Shown in pieces: positions 1 through 6,165 of a stretch of 18,962 nucleotides of DNA. Each line of letters opens with the position of its first letter. The stretch's first letter is position 1. The notes beneath the pieces are model-generated. The model was not told the origin of the DNA, did no database searches, and saw nothing but the letters and a program-made list of their open reading frames with translations. The DNA is from DASVTR01 sp033855775 (GTDB lineage Bacteria > Acidobacteriota > Blastocatellia > Pyrinomonadales > Pyrinomonadaceae). The translations under genes and the position numbers were made by a program. The DNA is taken from the NCBI GenBank assembly GCA_033855775.1, contig JAWVFT010000111.1, forward strand, positions 1 to 18,962. The letters are read 5' to 3'.

Positions 1-10
1 AAAGCAAGTC

Positions 11-76
11 GAAAGTCGAAAGTCCAATGTCCAAAGTCAAGAGCTGAGCTTCCTGACTTTGGACATTGGACTTTCG
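11..76. repeat. Heptad-repeat hairpin (CGAAAGT/CCAATGT/CCAAAGT units)
   Basis: Tandem degenerate 7-bp units (CGAAAGT, CGAAAGT, CCAATGT, CCAAAGT) run from 10 to 37. The arm at 17-39 is a perfect 23-bp inverted repeat of 54-76, with a 14-nt loop at 40-53. It lies 8 bp beyond the stop codon of the leftward TPR gene, so its transcript would fold into a long hairpin that could end or stabilise the message. No long T-run follows it in that direction, so calling it an intrinsic terminator would be inference. Its architecture matches the hairpins at 4722-4778 and 7281-7355. Confidence 0.8.
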
Positions 77-84
77 TCTTTTTG

Positions 85-1521
85 TTATTCCGTCGCCGGA
101 GCTTTGCTTCTGCGAATGAGAAAGCGATTGACGAAGGCGATGCTAATCCAGGCGATGACGGAGGAAGCGGCGAGCGACCAGCCGAGGGCTTCGATGGCAG
201 GGTCAACGGTCGGGCCGATGAGGCCGACGGTGATGCCCGTGAAGGTGATGCGCGCGGCGATGCGACGGGCTTGATGCAAGTGCTGCAACCAACTGATGCG
301 GCGCAGTTCCGTCGTCAGGTAATCGTCGTCGTCGTTGAGCCTTGTGTAGTAGTCCGATTCGCGGCGAGCGAAGCGGGCGAGCGCGTCGTCGGGCGCGATG
401 CGCGCGGCGGCGTCGTAATGATGAATGACGTGCGCGAGTTTGCCGTTACGCAGGGCGAGTTCGGCCAGACCTATCTCGGCGCGAAAGGAGCGCGGGTTCA
501 GTTCAAGCGCGCGGCGAAACAAACGCATCGCCGGGTCTGTGTCGCCAAACTCAAAAAAGCTTTCGCCGATGCGTGTCAGGAGTCGCGCATTGTCGCCGCC
601 GCGTCGCGCCGCGAGTCGCAGCCCTGCGCGGGCGCGGGCCAGCAGTCGCGCATCGCTCGTCGCGCTGGCCTGCGAACGCAGAAAGCGCGCGAACTCGTAA
701 ACCAGCCAGCCGTCCTTCGGCGTCACCAGCAGAGCGCGGCGAAAGGCTTCGCCAGACTCGCGCAGGCGACCAGCCGCGCGCAATTCGTTGGCGGCGCGAC
801 GCAGAAGGCGGCCACGCTCAAAGTCTGTCGCGCGGCGCATCTCCGTGATGGTTCGCTGATGTTTGACGCTCTTGCGCAAGCCGCTCTGAAAATCTTCCGT
901 GGCCTGGTCGAGCACGTCCGCGGAAGCCAGACGCAGGTGGTTGAGCGTCAGCCTCAAGGTTTGCGGCGCGGCCAGATAGTCGCGCAGTTCGCTTGAGCGC
1001 GTGTCCAGTTTCTCGTCGGCGAGCAGCGGAAACAGCACGCGCACCATACGCCGGTAACTCTCGCCGCCAGAAGCGAAAATGAGACTCAAGTTCTTGCCCG
1101 TCACTTCGCTGCGATAACGATAACGAACGCGCCCGCCCCTGCGCAGCGTCCGCACCGCGTTGGTTTCGATTCGCTCGATGTCGTCAAGCTGCAAGCAGAG
1201 CGAGCGGCGCATGACGAGTTGGCGGACGAACGGCACGATGCCGCGTCGCTTCAGGCTGTGGCCGTCGAAGCTGATGCGGTCTGTCAGAGCAAGGAGCGGC
1301 GTGATGAGCCATGCGCAGGCGATGGCGAGCAAGGCATGCGCGTCCAACTCTGCGCGCAGCAACAGCAGAGCCGCGAAGGTCAAAGCGCTCGCCGCCGCCA
1401 GATAGCCTCCGGGCGAGACGCGCACGCTGGCGAGCCTTGTGCGGCGCACGGGCGGCAAGACACGCGCGCTCGCGGCCTCCGCCACCGCTCCCGAAACCTG
1501 TAAACGCGCCGTCTCGCTCAT
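85..1521 (-). CDS. Membrane-anchored TPR protein
   Basis: Predicted 478-aa integral membrane protein of unknown specific role. Near the N-terminus two closely spaced hydrophobic segments (about residues 39-56 and 61-80) are followed by a basic, beta-rich stretch (about 82-170) that may be a PH-like domain. An alpha-helical region with TPR-type repeats follows (about 220-400; the clearest repeat contains FFEFGDTDPAMRLFRRALEL). A hydrophobic C-terminal hairpin of about 45 residues ends in a basic tail. TPRs normally mediate protein-protein contacts. I chose the ATG at 1521 because it overlaps the stop of the upstream hydrolase gene as ATGA, a sign of translational coupling; an in-frame ATG at 1554 would add 11 residues inside the upstream gene. 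The PH-like assignment is weak, but the TPR region is clear. Confidence 0.8.
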   Translation of the reverse strand: MSETARLQVSGAVAEAASARVLPPVRRTRLASVRVSPGGYLAAASALTFAALLLLRAELDAHALLAIACAWLITPLLALTDRISFDGHSLKRRGIVPFVRQLVMRRSLCLQLDDIERIETNAVRTLRRGGRVRYRYRSEVTGKNLSLIFASGGESYRRMVRVLFPLLADEKLDTRSSELRDYLAAPQTLRLTLNHLRLASADVLDQATEDFQSGLRKSVKHQRTITEMRRATDFERGRLLRRAANELRAAGRLRESGEAFRRALLVTPKDGWLVYEFARFLRSQASATSDARLLARARAGLRLAARRGGDNARLLTRIGESFFEFGDTDPAMRLFRRALELNPRSFRAEIGLAELALRNGKLAHVIHHYDAAARIAPDDALARFARRESDYYTRLNDDDDYLTTELRRISWLQHLHQARRIAARITFTGITVGLIGPTVDPAIEALGWSLAASSVIAWISIAFVNRFLIRRSKAPATE

Positions 1522-2687
1522 CTCTTGCTTGCTTCTCCATTTTCCGGCTGACAACTGACCGGAATCCCGACCGCCGCGAAGCCGCCGCTGCGCGCGCCGC
1601 GCCCCGGTTCAGTGTAGCGTAAGTCTGCGAATTGTACGATAGCCTGGCTGAGGCAATCGCCTTCAACAACGGCGACGGGAAAGCGCGAGAAGTCAAGCAA
1701 CACGACGGCCCGCGCATCTCGCTCAGCTTGAGCGACGAGCGCGGCTTCTTCGTTGTCAGGCTTCTCGTAACGCAACGGAGGGACTGCATCAGCCGGCACA
1801 ACTTCCTGCTGGCCAAGCGTCAAATCGAAGAGGTAGGTCGCACGGTCTGTCTCAGCCAGACAACGCCAGCGCAAGGGATTCGCCAGCGTCGGCATCGCCG
1901 CGACACGAAGAACGCTCTCTTTGCGCAACAACGCTAGATAGTTTGCCGCCTCTCGCGCGCGATTGAGAGCGCGATTGTGCATGAAGGCGAGCGCGCCCCA
2001 GTAGACGACGATGAAGGCGAGCGCGGCGAGGGCGAGGCGGCTGCCCCAATGTTTCGCCAAATCTTTCCAATGAGCCACAGCCAGACAGGCGAGCGCGCTG
2101 AACCAGATGACGCGAAAAAGATTCGGATACCCAAGATGAACGCTCTCTAAACGCGAACTCATCACCAGCAGCGACAGCACAAGCGCGAGCATCGTCCAGC
2201 CAAGCATGCGCCAGCGCGTTTTCGCCGTCAGCAGAAACACAGCCCCGCCGACCACAAGCCAAATCCAAGGGTCAACGATGAAGACCAAATCGCCGTAAAA
2301 CCAGCGACCGTCCCAGGGCAGGAGCGGGCGCACGCCGTAGTTGTTCGTCCAATCCAGCAGCGGGTGGCTCAGGCTCATCAAGACGGAGGCCAGCAGCAAT
2401 CCTTTGAAGCGAACCAGCGGCTCGCGCCCGCGCCAGCGCGCGTAGAGCTTGTCGCCCAAATAGAAACAGAGCGGAATCAGCAGCGCGAGCGTGAACGTGC
2501 CGATGATGGAATGCGTGATGCCGCGATGATTATGAAGATAGAACCAGCGGCCACCGAGCATGGCGAAGATGTCCGCGTCCGGCGCGTTCGCCGCCAGCAC
2601 GCAGACGACCGTCGCCCCCGGCGACAAACGCTCCAAGCCCGCCTTCGCAGCAGCGAGACCGACGAGCGAGTGCGTTAGATTGTCCAT
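1518..2687 (-). CDS. Membrane-bound metal-dependent hydrolase, DUF457/YdjM family
   Basis: A 389-aa polytopic membrane protein of the YdjM/YbcI (DUF457) family, annotated elsewhere as inner-membrane metal-dependent hydrolases with unknown substrate. Family signatures are present in order: MDNLTHSLVG at the start (His6), NAPDAD (Asp37 and Asp39), HRGITHS (His54 and His59) and SHPLLDWTNNYG (His108 and Asp112), all likely metal ligands. Several hydrophobic helices follow, then a C-terminal soluble domain of about 130 residues. The stop overlaps the start of the downstream TPR gene by 4 bp, so the two are probably one operon and may act together in the membrane. No convincing Shine-Dalgarno is visible. 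The region just upstream is occupied by degenerate heptad repeats and a terminator for the preceding gene. Confidence 0.85.
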   Translation of the reverse strand: MDNLTHSLVGLAAAKAGLERLSPGATVVCVLAANAPDADIFAMLGGRWFYLHNHRGITHSIIGTFTLALLIPLCFYLGDKLYARWRGREPLVRFKGLLLASVLMSLSHPLLDWTNNYGVRPLLPWDGRWFYGDLVFIVDPWIWLVVGGAVFLLTAKTRWRMLGWTMLALVLSLLVMSSRLESVHLGYPNLFRVIWFSALACLAVAHWKDLAKHWGSRLALAALAFIVVYWGALAFMHNRALNRAREAANYLALLRKESVLRVAAMPTLANPLRWRCLAETDRATYLFDLTLGQQEVVPADAVPPLRYEKPDNEEAALVAQAERDARAVVLLDFSRFPVAVVEGDCLSQAIVQFADLRYTEPGRGARSGGFAAVGIPVSCQPENGEASKR

Positions 2688-2692
2688 GCTTT

Positions 2693-2733
2693 AAGTCAGA
2701 AGTCTGGAAGACTACCGGCAGGAGTCCTGAGTC
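2693..2733. repeat. Degenerate heptad repeat stretch
   Basis: Reads as consecutive 7-bp units related to AAGTCAG/AAGTCTG/GGAGTCC/TGAGTCA, with small internal palindromes (AGTCT...AGACT). It resembles the better-ordered heptad arrays elsewhere in the window but lacks long inverted arms. It occupies the 5' side of the leftward hydrolase gene. Confidence 0.35.
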
Positions 2734-2789
2734 AAAAAGAAGGCTCGACTTTCAGGCCCGGACGCGCGCCCGTTGGAGGCGCGGCCTTC
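2734..2789 (-). terminator. Probable intrinsic terminator after the YfgM-like gene
   Basis: On the minus strand GAAGGC (2784-2789) pairs with GCCTTC (2739-2744). The GC-rich sequence between them can pair further, and the second arm runs directly into TTTTT (2734-2738). It lies about 30 bp after the stop of the leftward gene at 2820, in the right orientation to separate it from the hydrolase gene. Confidence 0.5.
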
Positions 2790-2819
2790 GAGACTTCCCG
2801 TCGATGGATTCCCGGCTGT

Positions 2820-3629
2820 TTATCCTTCTGAAGCGGCGGGCGCGGCGGGCGTCAACTGCGCGTAGCGCGCGGGGTCTAGCTTTTCCAGTTTCTTGGCTGC
2901 GTCGGTGGCGGCGGCGGATTGCCGCAGCGGGTTGCCCTCTTTATCCTTGGCCTTGCGCCACGGCTCGACGATATTGAACAAAATATCCGCCGCCTCTTTT
3001 TTCTTTCCCTGCTTTTCGTAGACCGACGCGAGGCGCAGGTTGGCCGTTTCCGCGGTGATGAGCGGGCTGTTGAGTTTGACCAAATCGCTATAGAGCGTGG
3101 CGGCTTCGTCCAGCTTGCCGTCTGCTTCCCTGGCTTGCGCGAGGGCGAATGTCGCCAGCGTGGAGACTTCCTGCTCGCCGCTCTTGCTGAGACTCTGTAG
3201 CTCTTCGAGAGCCTTCGCGCGGTCAAGCGCAAGCAGATTGTTGGCGGCGAAATAGCGCGCCATCTCGCGCGTCGAGCCGCTATACTTGGCTTCGACCTGC
3301 CGGAACTCTTCGACGGCGCGCTTGGCTCGCTCCGTCTCGTTACGGAAACTGAGTTCGGTGTTGCCCGCGACGGGTTGTTCGATGACGGGAGCCCGCGCGA
3401 TTTCAATGGCGCGACCGAGAGCCTGCCGTGCTTCATCAGCCTTGCGACTGCGCCACGAGTTGAAGATGAGCACCAGCGAGCCGAGGGCGACAATGCCGAT
3501 GAGGGCGTAGAGAATCGTCTTGCCCTTGCCTTCGAGCTGGTCGCCGAGCCTGTCCATCAAGCTCATCGTCGTGTCGCGGAAGCGGTCGTGTTTCAATTCA
3601 CGCGCGCGTTTCTTTTTATAGTTGGCCAC
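2820..3629 (-). CDS. YfgM-like membrane-anchored TPR protein
   Basis: A 269-aa protein with a short basic cytoplasmic N-terminus (residues 1-36), one transmembrane helix (about 38-57) and a long alpha-helical C-terminal domain with TPR-like repeats (about 110-250). This is the layout of the YfgM/TPR_21 family. In E. coli, YfgM is an ancillary partner of the SecYEG translocon that works with the chaperone PpiD; assigning that role here is inference. The start is GTG (3627-3629), preceded by AAGGA eight bases upstream. A well-formed sigma70-type promoter lies about 70 bp upstream and a terminator follows, so the gene is probably monocistronic. Other single-helix TPR proteins would look similar. 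Confidence 0.75.
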   Translation of the reverse strand: MANYKKKRARELKHDRFRDTTMSLMDRLGDQLEGKGKTILYALIGIVALGSLVLIFNSWRSRKADEARQALGRAIEIARAPVIEQPVAGNTELSFRNETERAKRAVEEFRQVEAKYSGSTREMARYFAANNLLALDRAKALEELQSLSKSGEQEVSTLATFALAQAREADGKLDEAATLYSDLVKLNSPLITAETANLRLASVYEKQGKKKEAADILFNIVEPWRKAKDKEGNPLRQSAAATDAAKKLEKLDPARYAQLTPAAPAASEG

Positions 3630-3697
3630 GTCTATTCCTTTTGCAAGTACCCACAGTCAAGGACGTTCATGAGGGTGGTATGATAAGCGAAAGAATA

Positions 3698-3727
3698 ACT
3701 CTAACGGTGGCCGCGAAAGCTTGTCAA
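3698..3727 (-). promoter_or_regulatory. sigma70-type promoter for the YfgM-like gene
   Basis: Minus-strand TTGACA (3722-3727, perfect -35) is separated by 18 bp from TAGAGT (3698-3703, 4 of 6 to TATAAT). Transcription would start near 3691, giving a leader of about 60 nt before the GTG at 3629. Confidence 0.5.
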
Positions 3728-3857
3728 GCAAGCCAGCGGGAGCGCCTTTGTAAAGCGCGGCAAGCAGGCGAAGGCCACCGGCCCGCGCCTCCCGCACATC
3801 CAAACGATGCGCCTTCGAAGGAGTTGGCGCGAGGCGGCGCGAGGCCGCAAATTACGC

Positions 3858-3885
3858 TTGAGCCGCGGGTCTTAGATTGTAGGAT
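3858..3885 (+). promoter_or_regulatory. Candidate housekeeping promoter for the sigma factor gene
   Basis: TTGAGC (3858-3863), a 16-bp spacer and TAGGAT (3880-3885; 4 of 6). It would give a leader of about 160 nt before the sigma factor start. A weak match, listed because it could supply basal expression next to the ECF-type promoter downstream. Confidence 0.25.
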
Positions 3886-3961
3886 GGCCGCGTCCGGGCG
3901 GGCGCGACGACGGGAAGAATCGCCTCTTTCCGAGTCTACTTAAATGGCGGCGAAGATTTCT

Positions 3962-3990
3962 GGAACAAAGATGGAACGAGCGGTGTCTAA
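3962..3990 (+). promoter_or_regulatory. sigma-E-like (ECF) promoter upstream of the sigma factor gene
   Basis: GGAACAA (3962-3968), 16 bp, then GTCTAA (3985-3990). This closely fits the established sigma-E-type pattern GGAACTT-N16-GTCTAA. Transcription would start near 3997, about 55 nt before the GTG start of the ECF sigma factor, which implies positive autoregulation. The same core and spacing (AAC-N18-GTCTAA) recur at 15981-16009. Confidence 0.55.
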
Positions 3991-4009
3991 GCGTGGGACT
4001 GTCCGGGAA

Positions 4010-4054
4010 ATGACAGACTTGCAACAGCTTCTCGCCGCCGGGGGAAACGCGTGA
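4010..4054 (+). other. Possible 14-codon leader ORF coupled to the sigma factor
   Basis: ATG at 4010 opens an in-frame 14-codon peptide (MTDLQQLLAAGGNA) whose TGA (4052-4054) overlaps the sigma factor's GTG (4051-4053) as GTGA. The frame is also open back to ATGs at 3971 and 3944. If transcription starts near 3997, only the 14-codon form would be made. Translational coupling is inference; such overlaps can occur by chance. Confidence 0.25.
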
Positions 4055-4728
4055 GCTTCGGAGAGCCAATCGCCCTCCGCGGGCAACTGAATCTGGAGCA
4101 GGTTGCGGCAGCAGCCTCCGACGAGTTGCGCGCCGCGGCGGCGACGGACAATCAGTTCATTGACAGATTGCGCGCCGGAGAAGCGGCGGCCTTCGAACAT
4201 CTCGTCAACGAACGCTCCGGCGAGGTTTACGCCTTGCTCTATCGCTTGACGGAAGACACGGAAGAGGCGCGCGACTTAACGCAGGAGACGTTCCTCAGAG
4301 CGTTTCAGAACATCGGTCGCTTTCGCGGTGACGCGAATTTGAAAACCTGGCTCTACCGCATCGCCATCAATCAGGCGCGCAATCGCTGGCGCTGGTGGCG
4401 ACGCAGGCGACGCGACGTGACCGTCTCGCTCGACGCGCAGGACGGCCAGCAAGAGCAGACGCTCGGCAGCCGCCTGCGCGCCGCAGGGAACAACCCTGAG
4501 CAGGAGACGCTGGCGCGCGAACGCGAAACGTCCTTGCGTCTGGCCCTGCGCTCGCTCAGTCGTTCCTATCGCGAAGCGGTCATCTTGCGCGATGTCGAAG
4601 GCTTGAGCTACGAAGAGATTGCGGTGGCTCTGGAAATCAGCATCGGGACGGTCAAATCCAGACTCTCCCGCGGACGTTTGGAATTGCGTCGAGCGCTTGA
4701 AAGCTCTTTGTCAATTAGTAATCGGTAG
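4051..4728 (+). CDS. ECF RNA polymerase sigma factor (RpoE/SigW type)
   Basis: A 225-aa group 4 sigma factor that would direct RNA polymerase to stress or envelope promoters. After a 32-residue N-terminal extension, region 2 (about 33-115) contains DLTQETFLRAF and the -10-binding segment around TWLYRIAINQARN. A basic linker (RWRWWRRRRRD) and an acidic, Gln-rich stretch follow. Region 4 (about 165-218) carries SYREAVILRDVEGLSYEEIA and GTVKSRLSRGR, the helix-turn-helix that reads the -35. The GTG start is supported by GGGG eight bases upstream and by a GTGA overlap with a possible leader ORF. A sigma-E-like promoter upstream suggests autoregulation. The stop codon TAG lies within the first heptad of a downstream hairpin. 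Its anti-sigma factor is probably the next gene, unusually about 410 bp away. Confidence 0.93.
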   Translation: MSFGEPIALRGQLNLEQVAAAASDELRAAAATDNQFIDRLRAGEAAAFEHLVNERSGEVYALLYRLTEDTEEARDLTQETFLRAFQNIGRFRGDANLKTWLYRIAINQARNRWRWWRRRRRDVTVSLDAQDGQQEQTLGSRLRAAGNNPEQETLARERETSLRLALRSLSRSYREAVILRDVEGLSYEEIAVALEISIGTVKSRLSRGRLELRRALESSLSISNR

Positions 4729-4778
4729 CCGGCAGTCAGTTAAAAGCTTAGGCAAAGCGACTGATGACCGGCTACTGA
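4722..4778. repeat. Heptad-repeat hairpin (TCGGTAG/CCGGCAG/TCAGTTA units)
   Basis: Three 7-bp units at 4722-4742 face three inverted units at 4758-4778 across a 15-nt loop. Pairing is imperfect (about 15 of 21), with a perfect GTAGCCGG/CCGGCTAC core (4725-4732 with 4768-4775). The first unit contains the TAG stop of the sigma factor. The architecture matches 11-76 and 7281-7355 although the sequence is different. Confidence 0.65.
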
Positions 4779-4787
4779 AAACTCGAT

Positions 4788-5047
4788 AGCGAATGGCTGA
4801 CCCGCCCCGGCTTCACTAACAAACTCGGTGCCAAAAGGGTAGAAGTGACGAAGAGGGTTTTGGGTTCAGAGGTCAGTCTCCGGCGGCTCCGCCTTGAGAG
4901 CGATAATTGAAAACGTGGCCAGCAACACCCGTTCTTGATTCCAGCTTTCAAGCAGGGCCAAAAGGAGACGGGCCGCACGCGCCGGAAACCAGCGGCGTTG
5001 CTTCCTTGATACTTAAGGGAGCAGCCGGGGTCGGCCAGCCATTCGCT
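4788..5047. mobile_element. MITE-like element with 25-bp terminal inverted repeats
   Basis: AGCGAATGGCTG at 4788 begins a 25-bp arm (4788-4812) that is a 22-of-25 inverted match to 5023-5047. The enclosed 260 bp encode no convincing protein; a 93-codon leftward frame covering it has an atypical composition. A short, non-coding unit with terminal inverted repeats fits a MITE or degenerate insertion-sequence derivative. I see no clear target-site duplication, so transposition is not shown. It lies between the sigma and anti-sigma genes, with no gene in 4729-5137. Confidence 0.45.
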
Positions 5048-5137
5048 GCGCAACAGAGGCCGTTGGCCGGAACAGGCGAAGCCAGTCTATTGACTATCGC
5101 CCGTCTTCCGACCTTTGTCCTCTGCCCCTGATTCTTT

Positions 5138-5938
5138 ATGTCTTGTGAGGAACTACAACCAGCGCTTTCGTCTTATCTTGACGATGAACTGACGCTCACG
5201 GCGCGCGTCGCTGCGGACGAGCACCTGCAATGCTGCCCTGTCTGCCGCGCCGAGTTGGCCGACCTGCGTTCGCTCGCGCGTCAACTCTCGCAGTTGACCA
5301 GACCGTCCGCGCCACTGTCGCTCGCCTCTTCCATCAGCGACGCGCTGGCCATTGAGGCGGCGGCGCAAAGGCGTCAGCCGCATCTGCCGCTCAACATCAG
5401 GTTCGCACAGTGGCTACGCCCGCGATTGATGCCCTACACTATTGGCTCGCTGGCTTCGATTATTCTCTTTGTCGGGATGCTCACGGCTTTGCGCACGAGC
5501 ATGATGACGTTCCGCGATTGGGATAAAGCTTCGCGCCAGTCGGACGAAGCGGCCTACAGAATTATCGGCATCACGAGCGACGGCTACGACTTGACCAAGC
5601 CTGTCGCGCCCGACGTGTTTGCGGCGACGCGCGCCCCTTACGCGATTGAATCTCCGAGCCTGAACCCGCGCGGCGCGCTGGCCGCCCTGACGCGCTCGCA
5701 GCTTCACTCCGAGCAGGAAGACGACGATATGGTGGTCGTGACCGACGTGTTCAGCAACGGCAGCGCTTCGCTGGCCGGAGTTGTTCAAGCTCCGCGCGAC
5801 CGTCGCATGCTCGACGATTTTCAGGCCGCGCTGAGGCAGGATGCGGCCTTCGTCCCGGCCTCCTTCGACCGTCGCCCGGAGACGATGCGCGTCGTCTTCG
5901 TCGTGCAGAAAGTCAAGGTTGACGAGCAGGAATTTTAG
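5138..5938 (+). CDS. Membrane-bound zinc-finger anti-sigma factor
   Basis: A 266-aa protein with an N-terminal zinc-binding anti-sigma (ZAS/zf-HC2) domain: Cys3 and the His29-X3-Cys33-X2-Cys36 motif. One transmembrane helix follows (about 100-118), then an extracytoplasmic domain of about 145 residues ending in a conserved-looking VVFVVQKVKV strand. By family knowledge the cytoplasmic domain holds the ECF sigma factor at the membrane until a signal or proteolysis releases it; the partner is almost certainly the product of 4051-4728. The gap of about 410 bp to that gene is unusual for such pairs. No strong ribosome-binding site precedes the ATG, and the outer domain is of unknown function. Confidence 0.85.
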   Translation: MSCEELQPALSSYLDDELTLTARVAADEHLQCCPVCRAELADLRSLARQLSQLTRPSAPLSLASSISDALAIEAAAQRRQPHLPLNIRFAQWLRPRLMPYTIGSLASIILFVGMLTALRTSMMTFRDWDKASRQSDEAAYRIIGITSDGYDLTKPVAPDVFAATRAPYAIESPSLNPRGALAALTRSQLHSEQEDDDMVVVTDVFSNGSASLAGVVQAPRDRRMLDDFQAALRQDAAFVPASFDRRPETMRVVFVVQKVKVDEQEF

Positions 5939-5970
5939 ACGACCCGAAGCCTTTGCCTCAGAGCTTTCAA

Positions 5971-6014
5971 CGGCCCCGGCCAGAGCCTTTCCCATGTTGC
6001 TCTGGCCGGGGCCG
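5971..6014 (+). terminator. Strong hairpin after the anti-sigma gene
   Basis: A perfect 16-bp GC-rich stem (5971-5986 with 5999-6014) and a 12-nt loop, starting 32 bp after the anti-sigma stop. There is no T-run after the stem, so it may be a factor-assisted terminator or a 3'-end stabiliser rather than a classical intrinsic terminator. Confidence 0.55.
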
Positions 6015-6069
6015 ATTGCTGCGCATCCTTTCGTCATCGAATCGCGCTTTCGCTTAATGCTTGTCTAAC

Positions 6070-6098
6070 TTGACGCACCGCCCGCAGCATGCTAGCTT
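6070..6098 (+). promoter_or_regulatory. Candidate sigma70 promoter for the gcv genes
   Basis: TTGACG (6070-6075; 5 of 6), a 17-bp spacer and TAGCTT (6093-6098; 3 of 6), about 60 nt upstream of the gcvT start. I looked for a glycine riboswitch in 6015-6165 and found no recognisable core. Confidence 0.35.
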
Positions 6099-6165
6099 TC
6101 CCGCTCCACCCAAGTGATGAATTTAGTTTCAATCCGTCTCGCTGGAGATGCGTTAGGAGAGCCGC

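Larger units (their letters stand above)
3630..3943. other. Divergent intergenic region, no gene seen
   Basis: The stretch separates the leftward YfgM-like gene from the rightward sigma factor. It contains the leftward promoter at 3698-3727 and a weaker rightward candidate at 3858-3885. The middle (about 3725-3850) is GC-rich, with no convincing start, ribosome-binding site or RNA-gene signature. Confidence 0.6.

Noticed and set aside
82..996. 304-codon plus-strand frame opposite the membrane TPR gene
   Set aside because: Its product has no domain or ribosome-binding site, whereas the minus strand encodes clear TPRs and membrane helices coupled to the upstream gene.
3725..3850. Possible tRNA or small RNA in the GC-rich intergenic stretch
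   Set aside because: No T-arm consensus, anticodon arm or terminator could be found.
4772..5053. 93-codon minus-strand frame within the inverted-repeat element
   Set aside because: It spans almost exactly the element with a Ser/Arg-rich, Cys/Trp-containing product and no domain. It is better explained as a chance frame in a repeat, although multi-copy annotation elsewhere would not be surprising.
5068..5094. A GGAAC that might be a sigma-E promoter for the anti-sigma gene
   Set aside because: No GTC element at the required distance; the nearest candidates give gaps of about 11 or 29 bp instead of 18.
6015..6165. Possible glycine riboswitch before gcvT
   Set aside because: No tandem aptamer core or expression platform could be recognised in the 150 bp between the anti-sigma hairpin and the gcvT start.
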